Shown here piece after piece: positions 44,457 through 52,260 of a DNA stretch of 64,000 nucleotides (its first letter is position 1; every line of letters begins with the position of its first letter). Both the position numbers and the translations under genes were made by a program. Location: assembly GCA_934444735.1 (NCBI GenBank), contig CAKSDE010000005.1, positions 117,422 to 181,421 on the forward strand, written 5' to 3'. The DNA comes from an uncultured Clostridia bacterium. GTDB taxonomy: Bacteria; Bacillota; Clostridia; UBA1381. The notes beneath the pieces are model-generated. The model made no database searches. It saw only the letters and a list, made by a program, of their open reading frames with translations, and was not told the origin of the DNA.

Positions 44457-44510
44457 ATTTTTATATGATATGTAAAATGGCAGACCGTTTTTTTGAAAGG
44501 CAGGGATTCT

Positions 44511-45965
44511 ATGTACAAGGTTATTCTTATAGAAGATGATGTACCGGTGTTGCGTCAGTTAAAGAGAATCATAAGCGGAACAAGCTCGGAATTTGAAATA
44601 GCAATGACCTTTACACACCCTCTGGACGCTTTGGATTACCTAAAAGAAAATACGGTCGATGCGGTAATAACCGACATTCAGCTCCCCGAGATGACGGGAA
44701 TAGAATTTTGCCGATACTGCAAAACGCATTATCCCAACATAAAATTTGCGATTTTAAGCGCATACGATAATTTTGACTATGCACAAAAAGCGATAGAGCT
44801 TGAAGTATGTCACTATATGTTAAAGCCGATAACCATACAAAAGCTTGAAACACTGCTTGCAAAGCTTTCTGATAAAATAGCCGCGCAGAAAGAATCGGAG
44901 GGGTTTGTCGCAGCGTCGGTAACCTTAAAAAGACAGCAGACAATAGTAAATCTTCTGTCGGGATTCTACAGTGATTACAACACATTTTTTGAAGATATGC
45001 GAAAAAACGATGTCATGCTCTCTCCCGACACCTGCCGCGCCGGCACAATATATGCCTCGTTCGATAATTTCTTTGCACTTTTAAAGGAAAAGCCGTCATA
45101 CACGCGCGAGGATATATACAAAATCGCGTCAAAGATCATATCGCGCAACAATCCCTCGCTTTACTCGGTGCTTTTCAACTATTCGGAGGATAACATTGCG
45201 ATATTCGTATTCAGCAAGACCGCGACCGACGCGGAAACCTTCGAGAAAAATCTTTCGGCATATATAGATGAAATATCGCAGGATACCCAAAGGATTTTAA
45301 ATATCGGCGTTACCATAAACTCAATCGATACCTTTGCGGATATTGACGCTTTCTACAAGTCACAGCGCCGCGATTCGTCATACGAGGAGCAAGCTAAAAA
45401 TATAATGTATTACGTTTATGAAAATGACTTTGAGTCCGCCGTCAGATGCGTTGAGGCGGTAAGAATGATTTTTGACGAAACACAGGTGCAGCTTATATAT
45501 ACCTCGATACTCTCGCACCTCAGCAAGCTCACCCAAAAAACCTTTTCCGATGACAATTTATCCAGTGATAAGCTTTTAAATATCATACTCTCGGATATAA
45601 AGGATATCAAGCGCTATAATCTGACCGACATCTCAAAAACCGATGTCATAGATAATGCGTGCAAGTTTATCCAGGATAATTTTGCGAACGATATAACCTT
45701 AAACGATGTGGCACAGCACGTATTTTTAAACCCGATATATTTCAGCTCATATTTCAAGAAGAAAACCGGCGAAAAATACAGTGATTATCTTGCCCATGTC
45801 AAGCTCGGCAAGGCAAAGGAGCTTTTGTCCGAAACCGATATAAAAATCTCCACGATTGCGGAAATGTCGGGCTTTCGCGATACAAACTATTTCCATAAAA
45901 CCTTTAAAAGCCAGACGGGGCTTACTCCTGTCGAATACAGAAAGAAATACGGGAGCAATAATTAG
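44511..45965 (+). CDS. YesN-type response regulator with AraC DNA-binding domain
   Basis: A 484-residue regulator. It has a CheY-like receiver (1-120), with acidic residues D9/D10 and phospho-acceptor D55 in AVITDIQLPEMTG and a conserved Lys in YMLKPI. A central region follows (about 130-370), then a C-terminal AraC/XylS double HTH (about 385-484: NDVAQHVFLNPIYFSSYFKK and ISTIAEMSGFRDTNYFHKTF). YesN-like proteins switch on polysaccharide-import loci. The start is the ATG at 44511; a TTG 18 bases upstream overlaps the ribosome site. The histidine kinase begins on the base after its stop. Confidence 0.92.
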   Translation: MYKVILIEDDVPVLRQLKRIISGTSSEFEIAMTFTHPLDALDYLKENTVDAVITDIQLPEMTGIEFCRYCKTHYPNIKFAILSAYDNFDYAQKAIELEVCHYMLKPITIQKLETLLAKLSDKIAAQKESEGFVAASVTLKRQQTIVNLLSGFYSDYNTFFEDMRKNDVMLSPDTCRAGTIYASFDNFFALLKEKPSYTREDIYKIASKIISRNNPSLYSVLFNYSEDNIAIFVFSKTATDAETFEKNLSAYIDEISQDTQRILNIGVTINSIDTFADIDAFYKSQRRDSSYEEQAKNIMYYVYENDFESAVRCVEAVRMIFDETQVQLIYTSILSHLSKLTQKTFSDDNLSSDKLLNIILSDIKDIKRYNLTDISKTDVIDNACKFIQDNFANDITLNDVAQHVFLNPIYFSSYFKKKTGEKYSDYLAHVKLGKAKELLSETDIKISTIAEMSGFRDTNYFHKTFKSQTGLTPVEYRKKYGSNN

Positions 45966-47720
45966 ATGAAACACTTTTTTACAAAGGATACAATTTCGGA
46001 ATATTCCACAAACAGCCTTTTTAAGCATTACTTAAAATGGCTTTTCGGCATACTCCTGATACCTTTTTTGCTCTTTTACACTATACTTTTCTTATACAGT
46101 CTGCGCTCAAATGAGGACGCATTCCGCGCAAATTCCACCGAGGTACTCTCGAGAAGCGTTACGGTTATGGATAATCTTTTTGAGGCGATTTCAAAAAACT
46201 ACGAATCAATCTGCTCCGATGAGAGCATCAGCCTGTTTTTTCTCGACGGCTTTTTCCAAAACAATAATGCGTCCGAGATATACAGCTACAGCCGTCTTAT
46301 GTCGGATCATCTTTCAAGCATATGCACCTCATTGAATTATCTTGATTCAATCCATATCTACAGTGTCGAAAACGACTATTTCATGTCCAGCACAAACAGC
46401 AACTACCGCCCGTATTTTTATGACAGCGAGTGCTTTAACATCTATAAAAAATGCACAGACAACAACTATATCCTTATGAGACGTAAAAACAACGGTAATG
46501 CCGTCACGCTCTGCTATGTGGTAAATAACGGCAGTAAAAATGTCGGCGCGGTATTTTTTAATATTAATATATCCAAGCTGATGCCGACTCTGATCGGTCA
46601 AAGCACAGTGGGTGCCTGTCTGATATTTGCCGAGTCGGACGGCAGCACCATAACCGCGTCCGACGGCATTTTCGACCGCGATATTTCAAAGTGTACAGAC
46701 GGTCATTTCGGAGTTTACAAGATAAATAAAACGCCGAAAAACGTGTATATGTCAACCAAGATTTTATATGAGAACATAAACCTCATCTATTGCGTTACAC
46801 GTCACGTATACTACACCGCCTTTTATCCGTTTATCGCAAACACTCTGATGTATCTGCTCTTTACTGTACTTGCGCTGATACTTTTGTCGGTTGCGGGCAC
46901 CTTCAAGCTCTACACCTCGATTTCCAATGCACTGTCATATATAGAAACACCCTCGTCCGACGCAAATACATATGATGAGTTCGTCTTTTTTACGAAAAAT
47001 ATGATGTCGCGCGTTGACGGAAACAATGAGTCGGAAAGTACGCTTGCGCTGAAAATCAAGCAGCTGAAAAAATATCAGGCATTGGCATTGCAAACGCAGA
47101 TAAATCCGCATTTTCTCTTTAATTCGCTAAACCTCATATCAAGCTTTGCGCTCGATTCCGGCGGTGAGGACAGTCCTCTGGTCGTTATTGTCGACAAGCT
47201 CTCGGATATACTGCGTTTTTGTCTTAACACGAAAAATTATATAATAAAAATCGAAGAAGAGTTAAACGCTACGATAAAATATATCGAAATAGAAAATATA
47301 AAGCACGATAATATGATAGATTTCCGATTTTTTATCGATAAAGAGCTTTATGAATACTATACCTTAAAAATGATACTCCAGCCCTTAATCGAAAATGCAA
47401 TCACGCACGGCGTAAAGCTCCTGCGGCACAAACAGGGGGTTGTGAAGATTATCGGCAGATTACGCGGTCAAACCGTAAGCTTTTCGATAATGAATAACGG
47501 TCCGCAGATCAATCCCGAAAAGCTCGCCGATCTTCAGGATGCTCTGATTTGCGAGGAAGAAATTCCCGAAAATAACCATATCGGACTAAAGAATGTTAAT
47601 CAGCGTATAAAGCTTATATTCGGGAACGATTACGGCTGCACGATCGACTCCGATTCCGAATATACCACCGTTACCGTTTCATTCCCGATTATACGCAAGA
47701 ACAATAATGACTTTATGTAA
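45966..47720 (+). CDS. YesM-type sensor histidine kinase
   Basis: A 584-residue membrane kinase. It has a transmembrane helix near 25-48, an extracellular sensor (about 50-275), a second helix near 280-305 (LMYLLFTVLALILLSVAG), a His_kinase domain with phospho-acceptor His near 382 (QINPHFLFNSLNL) and a HATPase domain (ILQPLIENAITHG, IGLKNVNQRI). It is expected to sense a glycan fragment outside and phosphorylate the YesN partner. The ATG follows the regulator's stop with no gap. A GGGGATGTTAAAAA repeat end begins two bases after its own stop. Confidence 0.92.
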   Translation: MKHFFTKDTISEYSTNSLFKHYLKWLFGILLIPFLLFYTILFLYSLRSNEDAFRANSTEVLSRSVTVMDNLFEAISKNYESICSDESISLFFLDGFFQNNNASEIYSYSRLMSDHLSSICTSLNYLDSIHIYSVENDYFMSSTNSNYRPYFYDSECFNIYKKCTDNNYILMRRKNNGNAVTLCYVVNNGSKNVGAVFFNINISKLMPTLIGQSTVGACLIFAESDGSTITASDGIFDRDISKCTDGHFGVYKINKTPKNVYMSTKILYENINLIYCVTRHVYYTAFYPFIANTLMYLLFTVLALILLSVAGTFKLYTSISNALSYIETPSSDANTYDEFVFFTKNMMSRVDGNNESESTLALKIKQLKKYQALALQTQINPHFLFNSLNLISSFALDSGGEDSPLVVIVDKLSDILRFCLNTKNYIIKIEEELNATIKYIEIENIKHDNMIDFRFFIDKELYEYYTLKMILQPLIENAITHGVKLLRHKQGVVKIIGRLRGQTVSFSIMNNGPQINPEKLADLQDALICEEEIPENNHIGLKNVNQRIKLIFGNDYGCTIDSDSEYTTVTVSFPIIRKNNNDFM

Positions 47721-47722
47721 AC

Positions 47723-47812
47723 GGGGATGTTAAAAAACCCCGCAGCGCAAGAAAAGAAGAAAAAATCAAAGGCTGTTTAAAAAATCAATCGACTTTTTAA
47801 ACAGCCCCTTTT
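47723..47812 (+). repeat. Repeat-element end plus terminator, copy E
   Basis: GGGGATGTTAAAAAACCCC and GCGCAAGAAAAGAAG (element end) are followed by a strong hairpin at 47,768-47,806 (ggctgtttaaaaa with its complement) and CCTTTTT. It works as the terminator of the two-component operon. The hairpin belongs to the same class as those at 7,053 and 22,070. Confidence 0.7.
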
Positions 47813-47848
47813 TATGTGGAACAGGTATGGCGCTCGTGTGTACTTATT

Positions 47849-48682
47849 CTAAGCCTGTTTGTTCAGTTTTAACGGTTGGTGGTTGTTTTTTTTCACCTTG
47901 ATTATATATTCCGTTCCCCAATCAAAGTTTTTCTCATGCATATCGGCTTGGACGCCGTTTTCGCGCATGATGCCTATGGCTTGCTTGATTGTGTTGGTAA
48001 ACATTCGCATATCGTGATAGGCGGAGATTTTCAGCTTTCTGTTCTTTTGCGGCTGTGCGTTTAGCATATCACGGACAAGATTCTCGGTCTGTTTTACATT
48101 AAGCTGCTGATCATATATCGTTTTTGCCGCGGTGCATTGCAGCTCCTCGCTCGTCAAATGCAAAAGCGCTCTTGCGTGGCGCTCGGTGAGCGAGTAATCG
48201 GCGATTAAATCCTGCACGCGCGGCGTAAATCGCAAAAGCCGCAGCTTATTCGCAACGGTCGATTGGCTTTTTCCCAGCTTTTTTGCCAACTCCTCCTGCG
48301 TTATGCCCTGGTCGCGTATCAGGCGCTGATACCCCTCGGCGATCTCAAAAAACGACAAATCCTCGCGCTGCAAATTCTCCAAAAGCGCAATCAGCGCGGA
48401 TTTGTTCTCATCGGCTTGTACCACAATTGCCGGAATTTTTTCCAATCCCGCAAGCTTGGACGCACGAAAGCGCCGCTCACCTGCTATAATCTCATAAAAA
48501 TTTCTGACAGCGCGTACCGTTATCGGCTGTAAAACTCCGTTTTGCACAATTGATAAAGAAAGCTCCTCCAGTCCTACGGCATCAAAATTTTTTCTCGGCT
48601 GATTCGGGTTGGGCCTTATCAGTCCCAACGGAATATTCACCACTTTGACTTTATCTTTTTCCTTTTTAAAAACTTCAATCAT
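47849..48682 (-). CDS. noc: Noc/ParB-family DNA-binding protein
   Basis: A 277-residue ParB-type CTPase/DNA-binding protein. The N-domain has IPLGLIRPNPNQPRKNF and the CTP-binding GERRFRASKL with ALLENLQREDLSFFE. The central HTH is ITQEELAKKLGKSQSTVANK. The C-terminal part is basic. Location next to rsmG is the hallmark of Noc, which blocks Z-ring assembly over the nucleoid. The N-terminus MIEVFKKEKDKVKVV could be a Noc-type membrane-binding helix but is not strongly amphipathic. No parA/parB pair lies nearby, so orthology to Noc rather than Spo0J is likely but not proved. Confidence 0.8.
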   Translation of the reverse strand: MIEVFKKEKDKVKVVNIPLGLIRPNPNQPRKNFDAVGLEELSLSIVQNGVLQPITVRAVRNFYEIIAGERRFRASKLAGLEKIPAIVVQADENKSALIALLENLQREDLSFFEIAEGYQRLIRDQGITQEELAKKLGKSQSTVANKLRLLRFTPRVQDLIADYSLTERHARALLHLTSEELQCTAAKTIYDQQLNVKQTENLVRDMLNAQPQKNRKLKISAYHDMRMFTNTIKQAIGIMRENGVQADMHEKNFDWGTEYIIKVKKNNHQPLKLNKQA

Positions 48683-48741
48683 TGCTATGTCCCCTTAAAA
48701 AATAGTTCTTTTAAAAAACATTTTTCCATTTTCCGCAAAAT

Positions 48742-48768
48742 AGGGTGTAAAAACAATTTTTACACCCT
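48742..48768 (-). other. Palindromic hairpin upstream of noc
   Basis: agggtgtaaaaa and its exact complement with a caa loop. On the minus strand it is followed by TATTTT, so it could act as a weak terminator or attenuator 60 bp before the noc start. Confidence 0.5.
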
Positions 48769-48900
48769 ATCTCGCTCGGTGTGGTGGAAGGTGCAAAACA
48801 GATTACTGCCCGGACAAACGAAAACGTACAGGGTTATATAATTGGGAGCTTTATAAATACGCCTCGTTTCTCCCTTAATCTGTCTTACAATTCCATTATA
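48769..48900 (-). other. Possible structured leader or small RNA upstream of noc
   Basis: TATAAT at 48,895-48,900 on the minus strand is preceded by TG (extended -10). The stretch that follows has the complementary segments CAGATTA...TAATCTG and GGGAG...CTCCC, then runs into the palindrome at 48,742. The arrangement (promoter, nested stems, terminator-like hairpin) suits a leader RNA or small RNA. I could not match it to a known riboswitch. Confidence 0.4.
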
Positions 48901-48954
48901 GCACAAATTTTTAAAAATGGAAGAAAAAGACTTCGACCGAAATTTCCTTATTTC

Positions 48955-49689
48955 TCACTTCTTTGCGTTTTTCTTCAAATTATAACAACTCTCGATAGGT
49001 GTTTTTGACGGAATACCTGCTTTTCTCGGGTATTGCATCGGAGTATGTCGTACTTTTTTTACAATAATTATCTTGTGGGACAGCTCGGTAAAGGGAATTT
49101 CTGTCGAAAATACGTCCTCTATCTCACCGCCGAGGATTGTTATCGCGCGCTTTGCCGACAAAAGCTCCTCATCTGCCATAGGTCCCTTTAATGCGAGAAA
49201 ATATCCGCCGATTTTCAAAAAGGGCAGGCAAAGCTCGGATAAGACCGTCATATTCGCAACCGCACGCGAAACGACGGTATCGAATTTTTCACGCATCCTT
49301 CGCGCGCCGTCCTCCGCTCTTGCATGGACAAATTCAATATCCGAAAAGCCCATCACACCGGCTGCCTCTTTTAAAAAGGTAATGCGCTTATTTAAAGAAT
49401 CCAATAATGTCAGCTCAATATCGGGCATCGCCGTCTTTAAAACCAATCCGGGAAATCCCGCACCCGTCCCGACATCTATAACCTTACCCTTGACTTTCCC
49501 TGTTAAAATCGGCGTTAAGCTGTCCAAAAAGTGCTTTGTATATATCCCGAAATCGTCGGTTATTGCCGTAAGGTTCATTTTCTCATTCCATTCGAGCAAT
49601 ATGTCTTTGTATTTTAAAAGCTTATCAAGCTGCTCGCCAGAAAGCTCAATACCTAATTTTTCCACACCCTCATTTAATATGTTTTCCAT
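48955..49689 (-). CDS. rsmG: 16S rRNA (guanine-N7)-methyltransferase RsmG
   Basis: A 244-residue SAM-dependent methyltransferase that modifies G527 of 16S rRNA (E. coli numbering). The SAM-binding loop is VIDVGTGAGFPGLVLK. FVHARAEDGAR and VVSRAVANMTVLSEL are further family signatures. It lies upstream of noc on the same strand, the usual rsmG-noc order. The C-terminal basic tail (NLKKNAKK) is ordinary. Confidence 0.94.
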   Translation of the reverse strand: MENILNEGVEKLGIELSGEQLDKLLKYKDILLEWNEKMNLTAITDDFGIYTKHFLDSLTPILTGKVKGKVIDVGTGAGFPGLVLKTAMPDIELTLLDSLNKRITFLKEAAGVMGFSDIEFVHARAEDGARRMREKFDTVVSRAVANMTVLSELCLPFLKIGGYFLALKGPMADEELLSAKRAITILGGEIEDVFSTEIPFTELSHKIIIVKKVRHTPMQYPRKAGIPSKTPIESCYNLKKNAKK

Positions 49690-49714
49690 GTTTTCCGTTA
49701 AACCTTTCTTTTTA

Positions 49715-49750
49715 AAATAAAATGCGGCGGCAAAACCGTTACCGCCGCAC
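49715..49750 (-). terminator. Terminator after mntP
   Basis: A GC-rich stem (tgcggcgg / ccgccgca) followed on the minus strand by ATTTTATTTT. It closes the der-plsY-gpsA-mntP run before rsmG. Confidence 0.88.
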
Positions 49751-49763
49751 TAAAATATGCTTT

Positions 49764-50360
49764 TTAAAATAAATGCTCTATCAAAATTTTCACGCCGATT
49801 CCGATTAAAACGATGCCGCCGAGAATCTCCGCTTTATTCCCGAAAAGATTTCCGCATTTGCCGCCGATATGTACTCCGGCAACCGAGATTAAAAATGCCA
49901 CAACCCCGATAATACCTGCGCTCTGCAACAGTGCCAGCTGTGAAAATGTACAGGGCGACACCACCTGCATACCCATAGTCGCAAATGTTACTCCAACCGC
50001 CAATGCGTCTATGCTTGTCGCAATCGCAAGCATCGTGAGCAGCTTATTGTCAAGCGGATTTTTTATATTCTCTTCTTCCTTTTCATCGTCCTTTATCGCC
50101 TCATAAAGCATCTTTCCCCCGATAAATCCCAAAAGGATAAACGCAATCCAGTGATCGAACGATGTTATAAGCGAGGCAAAAGCGCTCCCCAAAAAATATC
50201 CGATACACGGCATAACAAACTGAAACACTCCGAAAAAGAGTCCTATTTTCGAGCTTGCGCTCATCTTTACTTTTTTCAGCACCATTCCCGAAGTAATTGA
50301 TACCGAAAAGGCATCCATCGCAAGCGCCGCTGCAATAAACAATACCGATACAATATCCAT
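49764..50360 (-). CDS. mntP: MntP-type manganese efflux pump
   Basis: A 198-residue membrane protein with six predicted helices in two homologous halves. The paired motifs LAMDAFSVSITSG and TSIDALAVGVTFA carry the acidic residues typical of MntP (DUF204). It exports Mn2+ and protects from excess. It lies 12 bp after gpsA and is likely co-transcribed. No yybP-ykoY riboswitch is visible before it, as it sits inside an operon. Confidence 0.88.
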   Translation of the reverse strand: MDIVSVLFIAAALAMDAFSVSITSGMVLKKVKMSASSKIGLFFGVFQFVMPCIGYFLGSAFASLITSFDHWIAFILLGFIGGKMLYEAIKDDEKEEENIKNPLDNKLLTMLAIATSIDALAVGVTFATMGMQVVSPCTFSQLALLQSAGIIGVVAFLISVAGVHIGGKCGNLFGNKAEILGGIVLIGIGVKILIEHLF

Positions 50361-50372
50361 ATATACACTCCC

Positions 50373-51365
50373 TTATTTGTGTTCAGCTTTTTTATCCCTT
50401 GTCATCAAATCGGTCACAGCAAGTCTTGCGCTCTTGCCCTCAAAAAGAATCTTATTCGCCTCTTCGACAATCGGCATGGAAACATTATATTTTCTGCCCA
50501 AAGCCAATGCCGCCTCGGCGGTATTTACACCCTCGACAACCATTTTAACTTCGTCCAATGCTTCTTTTAAGCTCATGCCCTTACCGAGCAAAATACCTGC
50601 TCTGCGGTTTCTGCTGTGCATACTCGTACAGGTAACGATCAAATCGCCCACACCCGAAAGTCCCAGAAATGTTTCGGATTTTGCGCCCATCGCCGTACCC
50701 AAACGCTTGATTTCAGCCAATCCTCTTGTCATCAACGCCGCTTTTGTGTTATCACCGTAACCCAAACCGTCACTTATTCCGGCGCAAAGCGCAATTACAT
50801 TTTTTAGCGCGCCTCCCAGCTCCACTCCGACAATATCGTCCGAGGTATATATGCGAAAGCTCTCGTTCATCACAAAGTTCTGCACATACAAAGCCGCATC
50901 CTCATCTTTTGATGCGACAACGTTTGTCGTCGGCAGCTTTCGCGCAACCTCCTCCGCATGAGACGGTCCGCTCATAACTACAATCTTTGCCTGCGGTATC
51001 TCTTCTTCAAGGACTTCGGAAAGCCGCTTTAGAGTACCCTTTTCCAGACCTTTTGAGAGATTCACCAATATATCGTCCTTTTTCATAAACTGTCCCAATT
51101 CATGGGATACAGTCCTTACCAACGGGCTTGGCAAGGCAAACACCGTAAGCTCCGCACCGTCCAAAGCCTTTTGCATATCTGTTGTAAAGCTTACATTTTC
51201 GGGGATCTTCACTCCCGGCAGATACCGCTTATTCTCTCTGTCCTTTTCTATCTCTTTTATTTCGGCATCGAATTTATTCCATACCGAAACATCATGTTTC
51301 ATTGATGCCAGATGCACCGCCATAGCCGTTCCCCAGCTGCCGGCGCCTATTATACAGGCTTTCAT
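50373..51365 (-). CDS. gpsA: Glycerol-3-phosphate dehydrogenase [NAD(P)+]
   Basis: A 330-residue GpsA reducing dihydroxyacetone phosphate to sn-glycerol-3-phosphate for phospholipid synthesis. The Rossmann motif is IIGAGSWGTAMAVHL. VNLSKGLEKGTL and GVELGGALKNVIALCAGISDG (catalytic Lys) are family signatures. AAAGGAGGG precedes the ATG. Its product is the acceptor for PlsY, encoded just upstream. Confidence 0.97.
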   Translation of the reverse strand: MKACIIGAGSWGTAMAVHLASMKHDVSVWNKFDAEIKEIEKDRENKRYLPGVKIPENVSFTTDMQKALDGAELTVFALPSPLVRTVSHELGQFMKKDDILVNLSKGLEKGTLKRLSEVLEEEIPQAKIVVMSGPSHAEEVARKLPTTNVVASKDEDAALYVQNFVMNESFRIYTSDDIVGVELGGALKNVIALCAGISDGLGYGDNTKAALMTRGLAEIKRLGTAMGAKSETFLGLSGVGDLIVTCTSMHSRNRRAGILLGKGMSLKEALDEVKMVVEGVNTAEAALALGRKYNVSMPIVEEANKILFEGKSARLAVTDLMTRDKKAEHK

Positions 51366-51378
51366 GATATGCCCTCCT

Positions 51379-52023
51379 TTATTTTTTAAACAGCTTGTTT
51401 TCTTCTCCTTTTAAAAGTCGGGAAATGTTTGCGTGATGCTTTAAAATAAGCACCAAAGCCATCAAAACCGCACTCAAAATATAAAACACATTCCATTTTT
51501 CGCTCCCCACCATAAATCCGATAACAAGTATCGGGTAGGAAACGGCGGCCGTAATCGAGCCAAGTGAAACATAGCGCGAAACTATCATAATAATGAGCGC
51601 CAGCGCAAGCACTATGAGTCCGATTTTCCAGTTGAGCATCAACACAACGCCCAAGCTTGTCGCAACACCTTTTCCGCCGCGGAATTTGAAAAACACAGGA
51701 AAATCGTGACCGAGCACCGCAAAGAATCCGGCGATATAGGCAAGATTTCCGATAAATATGCTATCCGGCGCGGCGCTTTTTAACCACATATTAAAAAGCA
51801 TCGATAAAAGTATCGCAATAACACCTTTTAGTATATCGCATACCAAAGTCAGCGCGCCTGCGCCCTTGCCGTGGACTCTTAACATATTTGTCGCCCCGGC
51901 ATTTCCCGAGCCTTCCTCGCGTATATCCTTACCCGACATAAGCTTTGATATTATAACCGCGCTCGAAACACTTCCTATAAGATATGACGATAAGACCACA
52001 CATAAAACAATTATTATTTCCAT
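51379..52023 (-). CDS. plsY: Glycerol-3-phosphate acyltransferase PlsY
   Basis: A 214-residue polytopic membrane enzyme that acylates glycerol-3-phosphate from acyl-phosphate, the first committed step to phosphatidic acid. Conserved loops are EEGSGNAGATNMLRVHGK (loop 1), VLGHDFPVFFKFRGGKGVATS (loop 2, quoted in two parts) and HHANISRLLKGEENK (loop 3). The start is taken as the ATG at 52023. An ATG 12 bases upstream abuts the AAAGGA site and would be an alternative. It is separated from der by a fold-back element. Confidence 0.95.
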   Translation of the reverse strand: MEIIIVLCVVLSSYLIGSVSSAVIISKLMSGKDIREEGSGNAGATNMLRVHGKGAGALTLVCDILKGVIAILLSMLFNMWLKSAAPDSIFIGNLAYIAGFFAVLGHDFPVFFKFRGGKGVATSLGVVLMLNWKIGLIVLALALIIMIVSRYVSLGSITAAVSYPILVIGFMVGSEKWNVFYILSAVLMALVLILKHHANISRLLKGEENKLFKK

Positions 52024-52064
52024 TTTTATAATCATTCCTTTCCGTACCGTAGGGCACAAAACCT

Positions 52065-52253
52065 AAGTCTGAAAAAAATCGTTCGCAAGTAGCTGCTTTG
52101 CAGCGAGTGGTTGAGCCCGAGTCCAAATTTTTAATTTGGAAACGAGAGCCATGCAACAGCGTTCTAAATCATTGATTTAGATAACGCTACTGCTCTGTAC
52201 AAATGGTACCGCCCCGAGCAAAAAGTTGTGCTATGGGCGATTTTTTCAGACTT
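52065..52253 (-). other. 189-bp fold-back element between der and plsY
   Basis: Outer arms AAGTCTGAAAAAAATCG (52,065-52,081) and its complement (52,238-52,253) match at 16 of 17 positions with one extra A. Inside lie four more hairpins: gctgc-ttt-gcagc, tccaaat/atttgga, agcgtt-ctaaatca/its complement, and gtac-aaatg-gtac. There is no reading frame of note and no T-run. It may be a structured noncoding RNA/leader of plsY or a small mobile palindrome. It does not share the GGGGAT family sequence. Confidence 0.6.
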
Positions 52254-52260
52254 TCTGCTC

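Noticed and set aside
48683..48954. A known riboswitch or 6S RNA before noc
   Set aside because: The nested stems are suggestive, but conserved cores of common riboswitches and of 6S, SRP or tmRNA could not be matched by eye, so it is left as an unnamed candidate.
47849..49689. Chromosome origin or parS sites near noc
   Set aside because: No dnaA, DnaA-box cluster, TGTTTCACGTGAAACA or close variant was seen.
49764..50360. A yybP-ykoY manganese riboswitch upstream of mntP
   Set aside because: Only 12 bp separate mntP from gpsA, leaving no room for one.
52065..52253. A T-box leader for plsY
   Set aside because: A GGTACC stretch is present, but the T-box TGGNACCGCG core, specifier loop and terminator are not, and plsY is not an expected T-box target.
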